NCBI GenBank assembly: GCA_013824015.1
Contig: PNNC01000035.1
Coordinates: 1-44,879, forward strand
From: Polaromonas sp.
GTDB taxonomy: Bacteria > Pseudomonadota > Gammaproteobacteria > Burkholderiales > Burkholderiaceae_C
Direction: 5' to 3'
DNA length: 44,879 bases
Shown here: piece after piece, positions 30,603 to 39,190 of the stretch
Position numbering within the stretch: the stretch's first letter is position 1
Layout: each line of letters begins with the position of its first letter
Program-made: the position numbers and the translations under genes
Notes under the pieces: generated by a model
Databases searched by the model: none
The model's input: the letters and a program-made list of their open reading frames with translations, nothing else
Told to the model about the DNA's origin: nothing

Positions 30603-32506
30603 TGGAGCCCATTTTGATGAGCATTAAATGGGATGTTAGCGGCAAAGAACTGCGGTTAATTGAGCCGACGGGAAATATTCGAGCTCCTTCTGTTGACGAA
30701 ATTTATGCTGCCCTCGTAGAGCGCAAGCCGATTGAAGATTGGATGCCCACGAGTGTGGCAGATCTGCGAGTATCTCGGTATCCATTGGTCCCGCGCTTGG
30801 TTATAGACGAAGGCAGCGATGGAGTTCCAAAATATTCGCTTACTGCGAAGTGCCGTGGCTTACTTCTCTCACTTGATTTTTCTGATCTGGAGCGAGGACA
30901 TGTCATTCTAGACGGCACTTGGTATCCAATTGACACGCCAACGGGTACCGAGATTGTCAAACTGCTGCTCGATGCTGGGGGAGGGCTAGGCCCCGTACGA
31001 TCATTAAAGTCATTCCTTCACGTTCGCAAAGCCGCAGCCGCAGGCGGGCCAGTTGACGACATCACGGCTACGCTTTCTATATCGCCTTGTGCATTCATTC
31101 CGACAGGTGACGACAAGCCTAACGGCGTTGATGCAAGCCTGTACCCCTATCAGCTTTTGGGGTGGCGATGGTTGAAATTTCTGCTTTCAGAAGGGAGCGG
31201 AGGATTACTCGCTGACGAAATGGGGCTCGGGAAGACCCTTCAGATCATTGCGGCGCTGAGTGATGCTGGCGGAGGTCCACTCCGGCCTTCTCTAATCATC
31301 GCTCCGGGGTCTCTGCTTGAAAACTGGCGCCGTGAAATCAGCAAATTTGCTCCAGGGTTGAAAGTCCTGAAACATCACGGTCCATTCCGGACCGGTCGCC
31401 CCGCAGATCTTTCTGAGTACGACGTTATTGTTACCTCCTATGACGTGGTCGTTGGTGACAATAGCTTGCTCAATATGATCCGATGGAAAGTAGTTGTGCT
31501 CGATGAAGCACAGTTCATCAGGAATCCATCTGCTCAACGAACCAAGGCAGTAAAGCATCTGCAGCGAGATGCTGGTCTCGCGGTGACAGGAACACCGATC
31601 GAGAATCGCCTGCTTGATGTCTGGTCAATAATGGACTTCGTGTTTCCGGGATATTTGGGCGACGCAAAATCCTTCGAGAAGCAGTTTCTCAATAACGCAG
31701 ATGGCGCTGCTCAGCTTGAGCCCCTGATTTCTCCTTTGATGCTACGAAGACGCGTCGCTGAGGTCGCACAAGACTTGCCTCCTCGTATTGACATCCCCCA
31801 GTTGCTCGAACTGGACGAATCCGAGGCCGCAGTATATGACGCTGAGCGACAACGTATATATGCCGAATATGGCTCAGCTGCGACACTTGTCGCGCTGACT
31901 TCTCTCAGGCGGTTTTGTGCACATCCAAGCCTTATGGGCGGTGATTTTGATGCAGCCGATCCAATGACATTTTCCAAATTCCGGCGGCTCGATGAGATTG
32001 TTGAGGAGATTTTCGAGCGGGGCGAAAAGGTGCTGGTCTTCACATCATTTACCGCGATGGCGGACATCATCGCGCGGCATGTAATGAAACGCTTCGGCGC
32101 ATTTTCAGGAGTCATAGACGGACGCCTTCCAATTGATGAGCGACAACCGATGATCGACCGGTTTGGTTCCATAGAGGGCGGTGCGGCGCTGGTTCTTAAC
32201 CCTAAAGCGGGTGGAGCGGGTCTAAACATTGTCGCCGCCAATCACGTGATCCATTACAACCCGGAGTGGAATCCTGCTTTGGAAGATCAGGCGTCGGCAC
32301 GCGCCCATAGGCGCGGCCAAGAGCTCCCAGTCACGGTTCATCGTTTGCTCATTGCGGACACCGTCGAGGATGTAGTGAACGACCGATTAGCAAGGAAAAG
32401 GACTCTCTCAAATGCCGCAATTGTTGGCATCGAAGGGAAGGACGAGGACTACGGCGACATTGTGGCGGCGCTCAGCCGTTCGCCGTCGAAGCAGGAGAGG
32501 ACATAG
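30602..32506 (+). CDS. SNF2-family DNA helicase/translocase
   Basis: 634 aa (ATG 30602; a second ATG at residue 6). The N-terminal ~170 residues are family-specific. The SF2 motor follows: LLADEMGLGKTLQIIAAL near 200, SLIIAPGSLLENWRREI, VVLDEAQFIRNP near 300 (DEAQ), AVTGTPIENRLLDVWS near 328, VLVFTSFTAM, LNPKAGGAGLNIV and DQASARAHRRGQ near 563. SNF2 proteins move on duplex DNA without full unwinding. It shares a TAATG junction with the nuclease gene and ends 3 bp before the EcoRII-N gene, so it belongs to the restriction operon. Confidence 0.92.
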   Translation: MEPILMSIKWDVSGKELRLIEPTGNIRAPSVDEIYAALVERKPIEDWMPTSVADLRVSRYPLVPRLVIDEGSDGVPKYSLTAKCRGLLLSLDFSDLERGHVILDGTWYPIDTPTGTEIVKLLLDAGGGLGPVRSLKSFLHVRKAAAAGGPVDDITATLSISPCAFIPTGDDKPNGVDASLYPYQLLGWRWLKFLLSEGSGGLLADEMGLGKTLQIIAALSDAGGGPLRPSLIIAPGSLLENWRREISKFAPGLKVLKHHGPFRTGRPADLSEYDVIVTSYDVVVGDNSLLNMIRWKVVVLDEAQFIRNPSAQRTKAVKHLQRDAGLAVTGTPIENRLLDVWSIMDFVFPGYLGDAKSFEKQFLNNADGAAQLEPLISPLMLRRRVAEVAQDLPPRIDIPQLLELDESEAAVYDAERQRIYAEYGSAATLVALTSLRRFCAHPSLMGGDFDAADPMTFSKFRRLDEIVEEIFERGEKVLVFTSFTAMADIIARHVMKRFGAFSGVIDGRLPIDERQPMIDRFGSIEGGAALVLNPKAGGAGLNIVAANHVIHYNPEWNPALEDQASARAHRRGQELPVTVHRLLIADTVEDVVNDRLARKRTLSNAAIVGIEGKDEDYGDIVAALSRSPSKQERT

Positions 32507-32509
32507 GAT

Positions 32510-32920
32510 ATGGAGCGTCGGATAGCGAAGGTTTTGAGCGCGAATGACACTGGCGAGACGGGGGGGCATCAAGCGGGCATTCTCGTCCCGAAGGAGCCGC
32601 ATCTGCTGTCATTTTTTCCAGAACTGGATCCGAAACAGTACAACCCTCGAGTCCATCTACGTTTCCTCGATGATGGAGGCACCTTCTGGGAGTTCGCCTT
32701 CATCTATTACAACAATGCTTTATTTGAGGGGACGCGTAACGAGTACCGGCTTACGCGGATGACGAAATATATCCGACAGGCAGGACTCATTGCGGGAGAC
32801 GAATTGACTCTCTCGCGAGATGGAGACCGATATCTGGTGTCGCACCGTAGACAGCGGAAACTAGAACGTTCCGGGAGCGTGCTCAAGCTAGGTTCTGGTT
32901 GGCGCATTGTTCCGATTTAA
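32510..32920 (+). CDS. Stand-alone EcoRII-N-like DNA-binding domain
   Basis: 136 aa. Contains AKVLSANDTGETGGHQAGILVPKE and YNPRVHLRFLDDGG, then FAFIYYNN and NEYRLTRMTKYIR, which I recognise as the EcoRII N-terminal effector-binding pseudobarrel. In EcoRII this domain is fused to the nuclease and senses a second recognition site; here it is free. It has a strong ribosome site (GGAGAGGACATAGGAT) and lies between the SNF2 and GHKL genes. It probably acts as the sequence reader of a complex; that is inference. Confidence 0.8.
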   Translation: MERRIAKVLSANDTGETGGHQAGILVPKEPHLLSFFPELDPKQYNPRVHLRFLDDGGTFWEFAFIYYNNALFEGTRNEYRLTRMTKYIRQAGLIAGDELTLSRDGDRYLVSHRRQRKLERSGSVLKLGSGWRIVPI

Positions 32921-32938
32921 CACAAAAGGAATAAGAAT

Positions 32939-34546
32939 ATGAACGACTTCGAAGAAATAGAACTACAGCCCGATCCAGAACGTGTCATCGTTGGTCTTCG
33001 GGACACTGGGTATGAATTCAATACTGCTGTGGCCGATATCGTGGACAACTCGATTGCTGCAAATGCGACAAAGGTTGTGCTCGAACTTTCTGCTGATTTC
33101 AGGGGGAATATCCGACTGATGATTGCAGATAACGGCGATGGCATGGACCGTCAAGGGCTGATAAATGCCATGCGTTATGGTTCAAAGGCACGGCCGAATC
33201 CTGCAAGTCTCGGCAAATACGGTCTCGGCCTTAAAACTGCTTCTACTGCGTTCTGCAAGCGCTTGTCTGTGATATCCCGTCCAGATGGGAAAACACCAGC
33301 ACTTATGGCAACCTGGGATTTGTACCACGTAGCCAAAGTAAACAAATGGTCGCTTCTTGTCAGTGATAAATGCGACGAGGAATCACTTGAATCGCTAGAA
33401 GGAGTTGCTCCCGGCCATTCTGGAACTGTAGTGCTTTGGGAAGAAGTTGATCGTTTGATCAAAGATTATTCGACGCCATCCGGAAAACCAGCTCAGAAGG
33501 CACTCAAAGCAAAAGAGGACGCCCTTCGCCAGCACCTTGCAATGATTTATCAGCGGTTTCTGGATCCAAACGACAAACGAGCCCAAGACGTGAGCATAGA
33601 GCTTAATGGCGTGCCTGTCATTGCATGGGACCCTTTTCAGAGGGGGCTATCCGAGCTCGTGGCCGAAGAGACACTGCAAGTTGAAATGGACAGCGGCAAG
33701 GAGGCATCTTTCGTTGTACGTGCATTCATCTTGCCTCGCAGGGAGGAATTTCCTGACGACGAGCTCGCCAAGAAAGCGATGCTCACTAACGAACGGCAGG
33801 GTATTTACATCTATCGCGAGAACAGGCTTATTCACGACGCCGATTGGCTAGGTCTTTATCAGAAAGAGCCGCATATTACCCAGCTACGTGTCGAGTTTTC
33901 ATTTGATCACCGTCTGGATGACGCATTCCATCTTGACATCAAGAAATCTCAGATTATTTTGAACGAGGATTTGGCTTCATGGTTGCAAGAGTCTTTTTTA
34001 CCTGCGCCAAGACGGGAAGCAAACAGACGCTCAAGGGAAGGACAGCAGAAGTCAATCTCTAAGAAGGGAAGCGGTGCACATGACACCTCTAACAATAATA
34101 TCCGCAATAGGGAGGCTGCAGCGGGTGGTCCAAAGGTTGGTGTCGTAGACCCAGTGGCAGGCACTGCTGAGATCGACAACAAGTACGGCAAAACACGCCT
34201 AAAACTAACGATCGCTGCCGCAAAGCGCCCGGGTGAGGTCTTCGTGCAGCCGGTAGAGGGCATTAACAATGGCCTGCTGTTTCAGCCCGCGATCATTGAG
34301 CAGCACAAAGCCGTACAGGTCAACACCAGCCACCCCTATTACCATAAAGTCTATGTCCCAAACCTCAATCGCAGTGTGACGATGCAGGGTCTGGATTCTT
34401 TGATGTGGGCACTTTCGGTGGCGGAACTGTCGACGGTACAGGATGGAACAGCCGCGATGTTCCAGGATATGCGTTACGAGATATCCCGCATTCTTGAGAA
34501 ATTGGTAGAGACTTTACCCGACCCTAACGGTGGCGAAGACGAATGA
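32939..34546 (+). CDS. GHKL-type ATPase (HSP90/MORC-like)
   Basis: 535 aa. GHKL ATP-binding motifs: N-box FNTAVADIVDNSIAANAT near residue 30, G1 IADNGDGMDRQG near 64, G2 GKYGLGLKTAS near 95. A transducer-like middle region follows, then a basic, Gly/Asn-rich linker (about 355-395) and a C-terminal domain ending acidic. Family knowledge: prokaryotic MORC and paraMORC GHKL proteins occur in restriction-modification neighbourhoods with SF2 helicases and nucleases. It is 18 bp after EcoRII-N with AAAGGA, and overlaps the HNH gene by ATGA. Confidence 0.88.
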   Translation: MNDFEEIELQPDPERVIVGLRDTGYEFNTAVADIVDNSIAANATKVVLELSADFRGNIRLMIADNGDGMDRQGLINAMRYGSKARPNPASLGKYGLGLKTASTAFCKRLSVISRPDGKTPALMATWDLYHVAKVNKWSLLVSDKCDEESLESLEGVAPGHSGTVVLWEEVDRLIKDYSTPSGKPAQKALKAKEDALRQHLAMIYQRFLDPNDKRAQDVSIELNGVPVIAWDPFQRGLSELVAEETLQVEMDSGKEASFVVRAFILPRREEFPDDELAKKAMLTNERQGIYIYRENRLIHDADWLGLYQKEPHITQLRVEFSFDHRLDDAFHLDIKKSQIILNEDLASWLQESFLPAPRREANRRSREGQQKSISKKGSGAHDTSNNNIRNREAAAGGPKVGVVDPVAGTAEIDNKYGKTRLKLTIAAAKRPGEVFVQPVEGINNGLLFQPAIIEQHKAVQVNTSHPYYHKVYVPNLNRSVTMQGLDSLMWALSVAELSTVQDGTAAMFQDMRYEISRILEKLVETLPDPNGGEDE

Positions 34547-35427
34547 CAAAACTCGACCCGCGGGCACTCGCGGAAGCGGTCTCAATAGAAACGGGACTCG
34601 GATTTATAGGATCTGAGGGACGTACCAGCGAAGGAGTTCGCTGGCTAGAGCTAATTCCAGCAGGACATCCAGCTGGGCAAACCTTCGCTATCCGCGCCGA
34701 GATCGGGTGGCGACGTATTGATGTTCGCTTCAGGCTCGGCAGTTTCGCCAGTGAGCTTATGTCGTCAGTTCGGTCTGCAGACGAATCTGGGCGCCGCGTG
34801 TTCCGAGCCGTACTAGACGCATGTAGCAATGCGGGAGCTGATGTTGCCTTGAACTTAAATGGTGCGACAAGAAGCCATAAGGACGATGCTGTATGGAACG
34901 AATCTTGGCGAAGCTTTGGGTTCGCTGTCGGCAAGGGGATGCTCGCGATCAATGAGGGCAATGACGCCGCAGATATGCGTCTGATAGAAGAATGGACCAC
35001 CCGCGTCGCAGCAGCTGTTATCGCCCTCTTGCCGGTCGAAGTTGAAGTCGAGGAAATCCTTGATGCGCATGGCCTGCCAGAGGGTGCCAAGATGCGAATT
35101 GAAGTCAATCGCTATGAGCGCGACCGGCGCAACCGTGCGGCAGCGTTGGCGATTCACGGTCACAGGTGTATGGCATGCGGTACCGATATGGCCGAACGGT
35201 ACGGACCAGTCGCCGAGGGCTTGATCGAGGTTCACCATATCGTTCCTGTATCTGAGGTCGGTCCCGGGTACATCATTAATCCTAAATCTGATCTTGTACC
35301 TCTTTGCCCTGATTGTCATTCGGTAGCACACAGACGATCGCCGCCGTACTCGATAAAGGAACTACAGAACATGTTGCGCTACGATTGCGCTACTTCCGGG
35401 AATATTCGCATGCAATCTGGGCAGTGA
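34543..35427 (+). CDS. HNH endonuclease of the restriction operon
   Basis: 294 aa. The first ~185 residues are a family-specific domain containing EGVRWLELIPAGHPAGQTFA and a charged helical region. The C-terminal HNH nuclease has CMACGTDM (CxxC near 208), IEVHHIVPVSE (HH near 231), and SDLVPLCPDCHSVAHRR (CxxC and final His near 255-262), a complete HNH core with zinc ligands. ATGA overlap with the GHKL gene implies coupled synthesis. It is probably the second nuclease of the system, used by the GHKL/SNF2 part. Confidence 0.87.
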   Translation: MTKLDPRALAEAVSIETGLGFIGSEGRTSEGVRWLELIPAGHPAGQTFAIRAEIGWRRIDVRFRLGSFASELMSSVRSADESGRRVFRAVLDACSNAGADVALNLNGATRSHKDDAVWNESWRSFGFAVGKGMLAINEGNDAADMRLIEEWTTRVAAAVIALLPVEVEVEEILDAHGLPEGAKMRIEVNRYERDRRNRAAALAIHGHRCMACGTDMAERYGPVAEGLIEVHHIVPVSEVGPGYIINPKSDLVPLCPDCHSVAHRRSPPYSIKELQNMLRYDCATSGNIRMQSGQ

Positions 35428-35433
35428 AGGTAA

Positions 35434-36345
35434 ATGCTGAATTCAGCCAAGTGCTTGTTCAAATACAGCGGCCCAACAAGCTATGCCCTTCAAAATCTTA
35501 AGGAAGGCACGCTCTTTTGCCAGCACTATGCTGCATATAACGATCCGTTTGAATACTGGGCCAGAATCATTGAAGGAATGCCCGATTCAGAACGAGAGCC
35601 GGACAGATTTATTGCTGCAATCAGAGCTTGGGGGTTCGATGTTTCAACAATCGAAGAAGCCAGAGTAGACTCCTTGATTCAGGAGCACTTTATTGAATAT
35701 TTTAATGAATGTCAGGGTTACGTGCCCCCCTTTGACGTGATGCGGGAAGGAATGCGTATTGCATGCTTCAGCTCTGAACAGGACAACCTTTTGTTGTGGT
35801 CACACTATGGTGATGGGCTACGCGGTTTTTGCGTCGAGTTCGATGAAAATTCGATAACGAACAGTGAGCCGAAAGGCGATCTTCTAGATGTCGCATATTT
35901 GAATTCCCCCCCAAAAGTTGACAGTTTCATTTACGGCATCGCATGGGATCAAGATTGGTACAGTCAGACCGCGATTCAAGAAACGAATGCAAGGATCAAA
36001 TGCCAAGGCAAGCCAGAGCCGTGCGCTGAAATTCAAATGTATGAAGAGTCGGGGGCTGAGGCACTTAAGACTATGCGTGATATCTGGCAGCAGGTCTTTG
36101 CAACCAAGCCTGCGGAATGGAGTTACGAGAGTGAGCGGCGCCTTCTGGTACAGACCAACAAGTCTGACAACACGCCTCTGGTTCGAAGCTACCCTCGTGA
36201 AGCCGTCAGAGCAGTTATTGTCGGAGAACGAATGCCAGACGCCTACAAAGCCGAACTTTTGGCCGTACTCGCGGAAAACTACGCAGGGGTTCCAGTGAGG
36301 ACAGCACGTAGAGCGCAAAGTGCCTATGCCTTGGTTATTGATTGA
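35434..36345 (+). CDS. DUF2971-family protein
   Basis: 303 aa. KCLFKYSGPTSYALQNLKEGTLFCQHYAAYNDPFE at the N-terminus, CFSSEQDNLLLWSHYGDGLRGFCVEFD in the middle, and WSYESERRLLV further on are the DUF2971 pattern. Family members are frequent in defence islands and have no settled activity. It lies only 6 bp after the HNH gene with a GAAGG ribosome site, so it is most likely the last gene of the operon. A convergent gene follows after 63 bp. Confidence 0.8.
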   Translation: MLNSAKCLFKYSGPTSYALQNLKEGTLFCQHYAAYNDPFEYWARIIEGMPDSEREPDRFIAAIRAWGFDVSTIEEARVDSLIQEHFIEYFNECQGYVPPFDVMREGMRIACFSSEQDNLLLWSHYGDGLRGFCVEFDENSITNSEPKGDLLDVAYLNSPPKVDSFIYGIAWDQDWYSQTAIQETNARIKCQGKPEPCAEIQMYEESGAEALKTMRDIWQQVFATKPAEWSYESERRLLVQTNKSDNTPLVRSYPREAVRAVIVGERMPDAYKAELLAVLAENYAGVPVRTARRAQSAYALVID

Positions 36346-36408
36346 GCTTCTCGCGCGCCACAAACCATAATGGGCTTACTACCAACGCAGCGGCATTGGA
36401 AATAACGT

Positions 36409-37500
36409 TTAGAACGGCATCCTCAGGGATTTGAGTTCCTCATCCCTGACCCTAGGAGAGGTGATTCCCCGCATTTCCTCGACCATCTTTGCCGCAAGGT
36501 CGGATGGTCGGTCGGAAAACCGCCCGAACAAACCAAATTCCTGCGCAGGAATCGACTTGTATTTGAGGAGCGCATTTTTATCCCCCGTAATAGTCGTATC
36601 TGACCCTGTCGTACCTGACGAAGTGCCCATAAGGCGTTTCAGTCTTGCTGAATCGAGAACCTTGCCGATAACTGCAGTGTTCTCTCGGGCTTTCAGGTCG
36701 GTCATCATATAGAGCGAGCCAATCGTTTTCGACCATTTAGGCTTGACCATAATCGAGAACAGGGTACGGATTCCGCAATCTGCGAGCAGACTGAAATTAG
36801 TGACTTCCCCATTATTAAGTCCGAATATCAGATCGTCTGTGTCGCGGTCGGAGAACGGGAATTTGTGCTTAACCTCGAAAAGCCAGAGCTGGTCATCGAC
36901 AAGGAAGATTCTGTCCACGTTCCACGCAAATCTGAACCATGGCTGAATGCCGCAGTTCATCAAAAGACGGGGCAGCAAAACCTTTTCAGCGAGTAGTTCG
37001 CCGTGATGCGGAAACAGGAAGCCCCAGATTGCTTCTCTCAATCTGCGGTCGTTCCGTACTTCACTTGAAACCTTGAACTCTTTGAATTCTTGCACCGCAA
37101 CAGGTGCCAGGAGATCTTCTATAGCCATTATCTCGCCGGAGCGTTTGCCACCATTTCGGCGATGTCCATAGAACCCCATGTCTGGGCGGTACTCGACGAC
37201 GAACACTTGGAATTTCGTCTCAAGTGCACGCAAGTATCGACCCAAGCCTGCAACTTTCTCGCGAGCCCAAACGATGGCAATTTTCTTGTCGCCATACCTC
37301 CGAGGCTGGGCAATTGCGGTTTCTACATTAAGTGCGACCACACCGGGCGTATGGGCAGCGAGGCTTTCGAGAAACTGGTCAAAGAGACATTCGACGACCA
37401 TGCCCTCAACGAGTTGGTGCTTGTCGCCGCACAGGATGGCTTCCGCCAACTTCGTATCCGACAAATCAAGGCAGTCGAGGTCCCCCCAAGGCGTTCTCAT
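36409..37500 (-). CDS. Predicted PD-(D/E)XK-type protein, unknown family
   Basis: 363 aa from ATG 37500 (AGGAAG upstream; an in-frame TTG at 37518 is less likely). The central segment RIFLVDDQLWLFEVKHKFPF has D...ExK spacing of a PD-(D/E)XK nuclease core, preceded by a helix-rich region (AEKVLLPRLLMNCGIQPWF). The N-terminus TPWGDLDCLDLSDTKLAEAI and C-terminus are unassigned. GC content is low. It is convergent to the restriction operon and not obviously part of it. A defence nuclease is a reasonable guess only. Confidence 0.6.
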   Translation of the reverse strand: MRTPWGDLDCLDLSDTKLAEAILCGDKHQLVEGMVVECLFDQFLESLAAHTPGVVALNVETAIAQPRRYGDKKIAIVWAREKVAGLGRYLRALETKFQVFVVEYRPDMGFYGHRRNGGKRSGEIMAIEDLLAPVAVQEFKEFKVSSEVRNDRRLREAIWGFLFPHHGELLAEKVLLPRLLMNCGIQPWFRFAWNVDRIFLVDDQLWLFEVKHKFPFSDRDTDDLIFGLNNGEVTNFSLLADCGIRTLFSIMVKPKWSKTIGSLYMMTDLKARENTAVIGKVLDSARLKRLMGTSSGTTGSDTTITGDKNALLKYKSIPAQEFGLFGRFSDRPSDLAAKMVEEMRGITSPRVRDEELKSLRMPF

Positions 37501-37729
37501 TCCTAAAACTTCCTGCAATCGAAGCGACTGGTTTTGATCACATTTAGCGAGGTGTCAGCTATCGTCGGTTTCCGCATATGCCTTTTTCTTGTCTTGTGGG
37601 TTGATTGCAGCCCTTTATTTGCTTGTTTATGCAGGATATCAGAACGATATACACTGCAAAATCACATCACGAGTTCAAACAGCAAATGCAACGCAGCAAA
37701 CAGCGAGGAGCTTCCGCGTGCACCTGCCA

Positions 37730-38197
37730 TCAGGTGTTGCGAAGGAGCCACGCGGCCTCAGCCTCGCGCCGAGTGACGAGTCCCGGCAACACTTTCCCGC
37801 CGCCATAGACCCACCGCCGCAGTTCCTGCCCAGCAGCGATCCAGTCTCGCTGGTTCACTCGCCGTCGTAGCGTCGACGTCTGCAGCCGCCCTGCCCCGAG
37901 GTTGAACGTGAAATCCACGATGGCCGCGAGCCGCCCCTCCGGCTCGGTGGCTAGTACCGGGCAGTAGCGCAGCGTCGCCGACAGTGCAGTCTGCAGATCC
38001 CGCGCCAGATAGGACTCGGCCTCTACCTCTGTGACAGGAGGGTGCTTGGAGTCGCAGAGGTGGCCGTAACCAATCGTCCAGAAGCCTGCAGGGCAGACGT
38101 AGGGAACGGCGGTGATTTCGATTCCGCGCTTCACCCTGCGCTCAAAACCCTCGAAGCGCTTGGCCAGCTCAATGGCTGCTTTTGGCACCTCGATCAC
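37730..38197 (-). CDS. Phage endolysin, GH24 lysozyme
   Basis: 155 aa. It hydrolyses the MurNAc-GlcNAc bond of peptidoglycan at host lysis. Seen: LAKRFEGFERR with the catalytic Glu, VCPAGFWTIGYGHLCD with the Asp/Thr-type active-site block of T4-like lysozymes, and FTFNLGAGRLQTSTL. The start is GTG 38197 in a GTGA overlap with the holin-like gene. There is no signal peptide, so release depends on the holin. The C-terminus ends normally. To the left, 37501-37729 contains no gene I can support. Confidence 0.9.
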   Translation of the reverse strand: MIEVPKAAIELAKRFEGFERRVKRGIEITAVPYVCPAGFWTIGYGHLCDSKHPPVTEVEAESYLARDLQTALSATLRYCPVLATEPEGRLAAIVDFTFNLGAGRLQTSTLRRRVNQRDWIAAGQELRRWVYGGGKVLPGLVTRREAEAAWLLRNT

Positions 38198-38670
38198 GAC
38201 CGCACCCGGTCAAACACGCGCCCGAGGAACCAGAAGTTCAGCACCCCGGCCCATAGCGCCTGATCGGCCTCCGTCCAAGCATGCAGGATGGCAGTGCCCC
38301 AGCCAGCGCCAGCCGTCACAGCCGCCGCAAATGCTGCCGTCTTGGCAGCGCAGTAAAGGGCCATGAACCAGTAGGTGATGACCGGGCGAACGCTGCAAGA
38401 CAAGGCATCGGCCCAGCGCACGCCTGTTTTGTCGCCCTGGGTGCGAACGGCTTCTCGCAGTGTTTCGATGGCTCCGACGTTCCACGCGGCATCGGCTCCC
38501 GCGCCGATTTCCGACATTCGCTGCGCGCCACGCAGCTTCTCGAACTCCAGCGCCTTGTCCTGCATCGCCAGTTCATGGCCGCGCTCCCCCTTGCGGTCGA
38601 GCCACTTGAGGATTTCAGGTGCGAGACGGAAGGCCCCACCGAGGAGACCACCGAGCAAGGTCTCGATCAT
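38194..38670 (-). CDS. Holin-like phage membrane protein
   Basis: 158 aa. An N-terminal hydrophobic segment (IETLLGGLLGGAFRLAPEILKWL), a charged helical stretch (DRKGERGHELAMQDKALEFEKL), then two C-terminal membrane segments (PVITYWFMALYCAAKTAAFAA and ALWAGVLNFWFLGRVF). This fits three-TM holins next to endolysins. ATG 38670 has GGGAGG upstream; the longer open frame overlaps the previous gene and is not used. Overlaps the gene before by ATGA and the endolysin by GTGA. Confidence 0.65.
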   Translation of the reverse strand: MIETLLGGLLGGAFRLAPEILKWLDRKGERGHELAMQDKALEFEKLRGAQRMSEIGAGADAAWNVGAIETLREAVRTQGDKTGVRWADALSCSVRPVITYWFMALYCAAKTAAFAAAVTAGAGWGTAILHAWTEADQALWAGVLNFWFLGRVFDRVRS

Positions 38671-38972
38671 TGTGGGCCTCCCATCAGTTTCAACTTGATG
38701 GCGGTACCGACCAGCAGCGCGGCCAGGATGCCGGTGGTGATGACCTTGACGGTGGTCTGCCAAGCCGTGCGGCGGGCATCGCGCCAGGCTTCGAGCAGGT
38801 CGCGCAGTTCACGGATATCTCGTGCTGCGTGGCCGTTTTCCAGGCCAAGGTGGGTCAGGACACGTTCGGCTCCGCGTTCAGCGGCGCGGTCGAGCAGTTC
38901 GTCGAAGTCCTCGCGTCGCAAGAGCAGCATGTTCTCGACGAGCGCGGGCTGTTGTTGTTCGGGTTCGGTCAT
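38667..38972 (-). CDS. Small phage membrane protein (DUF6127-like)
   Basis: 101 aa. A soluble N-terminal half with LLRREDFDELLDRAAERGAERVL and a helix ARDIRELRDLLEAWRDARR is followed by one C-terminal membrane segment (VITTGILAALLVGTAIKL). The resemblance to DUF6127 phage proteins is from memory and moderate. ATG 38972 has GGAG at good spacing. The frame continues open upstream through the hairpin into the truncated methyltransferase, but that extension is an artefact of the deletion. Confidence 0.65.
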   Translation of the reverse strand: MTEPEQQQPALVENMLLLRREDFDELLDRAAERGAERVLTHLGLENGHAARDIRELRDLLEAWRDARRTAWQTTVKVITTGILAALLVGTAIKLKLMGGPQ

Positions 38973-38991
38973 AGCAGTCTCCAGAAATGCG

Positions 38992-39026
38992 AAACCCGCC
39001 CAGTGCGTGAACATCTGGGCGGGTTT
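38992..39026. terminator. Strong hairpin upstream of lysis genes
   Basis: AAACCCGCCCAG (38992-39003) and CTGGGCGGGTTT (39015-39026) are perfect 12-bp arms with an 11-nt loop. On the minus strand the stem ends in TTTC, a weak terminator tail. It sits between the tail-gene remnant and the small membrane protein. It shares the AAACCCGCC...GGCGGGTTT core with the hairpin at 40280-40312. Confidence 0.6.
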
Positions 39027-39049
39027 CTGGTGGGTACAAAGATGGGAAA

Positions 39050-39190
39050 TCAGATGGCGATGCCAGCGCTCCAGCCGGTGGACTTGTAGGCCGAGAGCTT
39101 GGCCTCGTCCTCGATGTAGCAAAGCCAGCCGATCTTGGGCGCGTGGTACTCCCAGGTATCGGCGATGCGCACCGCGATCTGGTTGGTTTT
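39050..39190 (-). pseudogene. 3' remnant of a phage tail-type gene (DUF2793-like)
   Basis: Only the last ~40 codons remain: IADTWEYHAPKIGWLCYIED, then EAKLSAYKSTGWSAGIAI and a stop. The pattern 'PKxGWxxYxEDE...L.A(Y/F)..(T/S)GW' resembles the end of DUF2793-type phage tail proteins. No start or upstream part exists; sequence to the right belongs to a methyltransferase in another frame. The left/right boundary near 39190 is a guess within about 15 bp. Confidence 0.6.

Noticed and set aside
37519..37729. Small plus-strand open frames between the PD-(D/E)XK gene and the endolysin
   Set aside because: They partly overlap the endolysin antisense, lack ribosome sites and show no recognisable motif.
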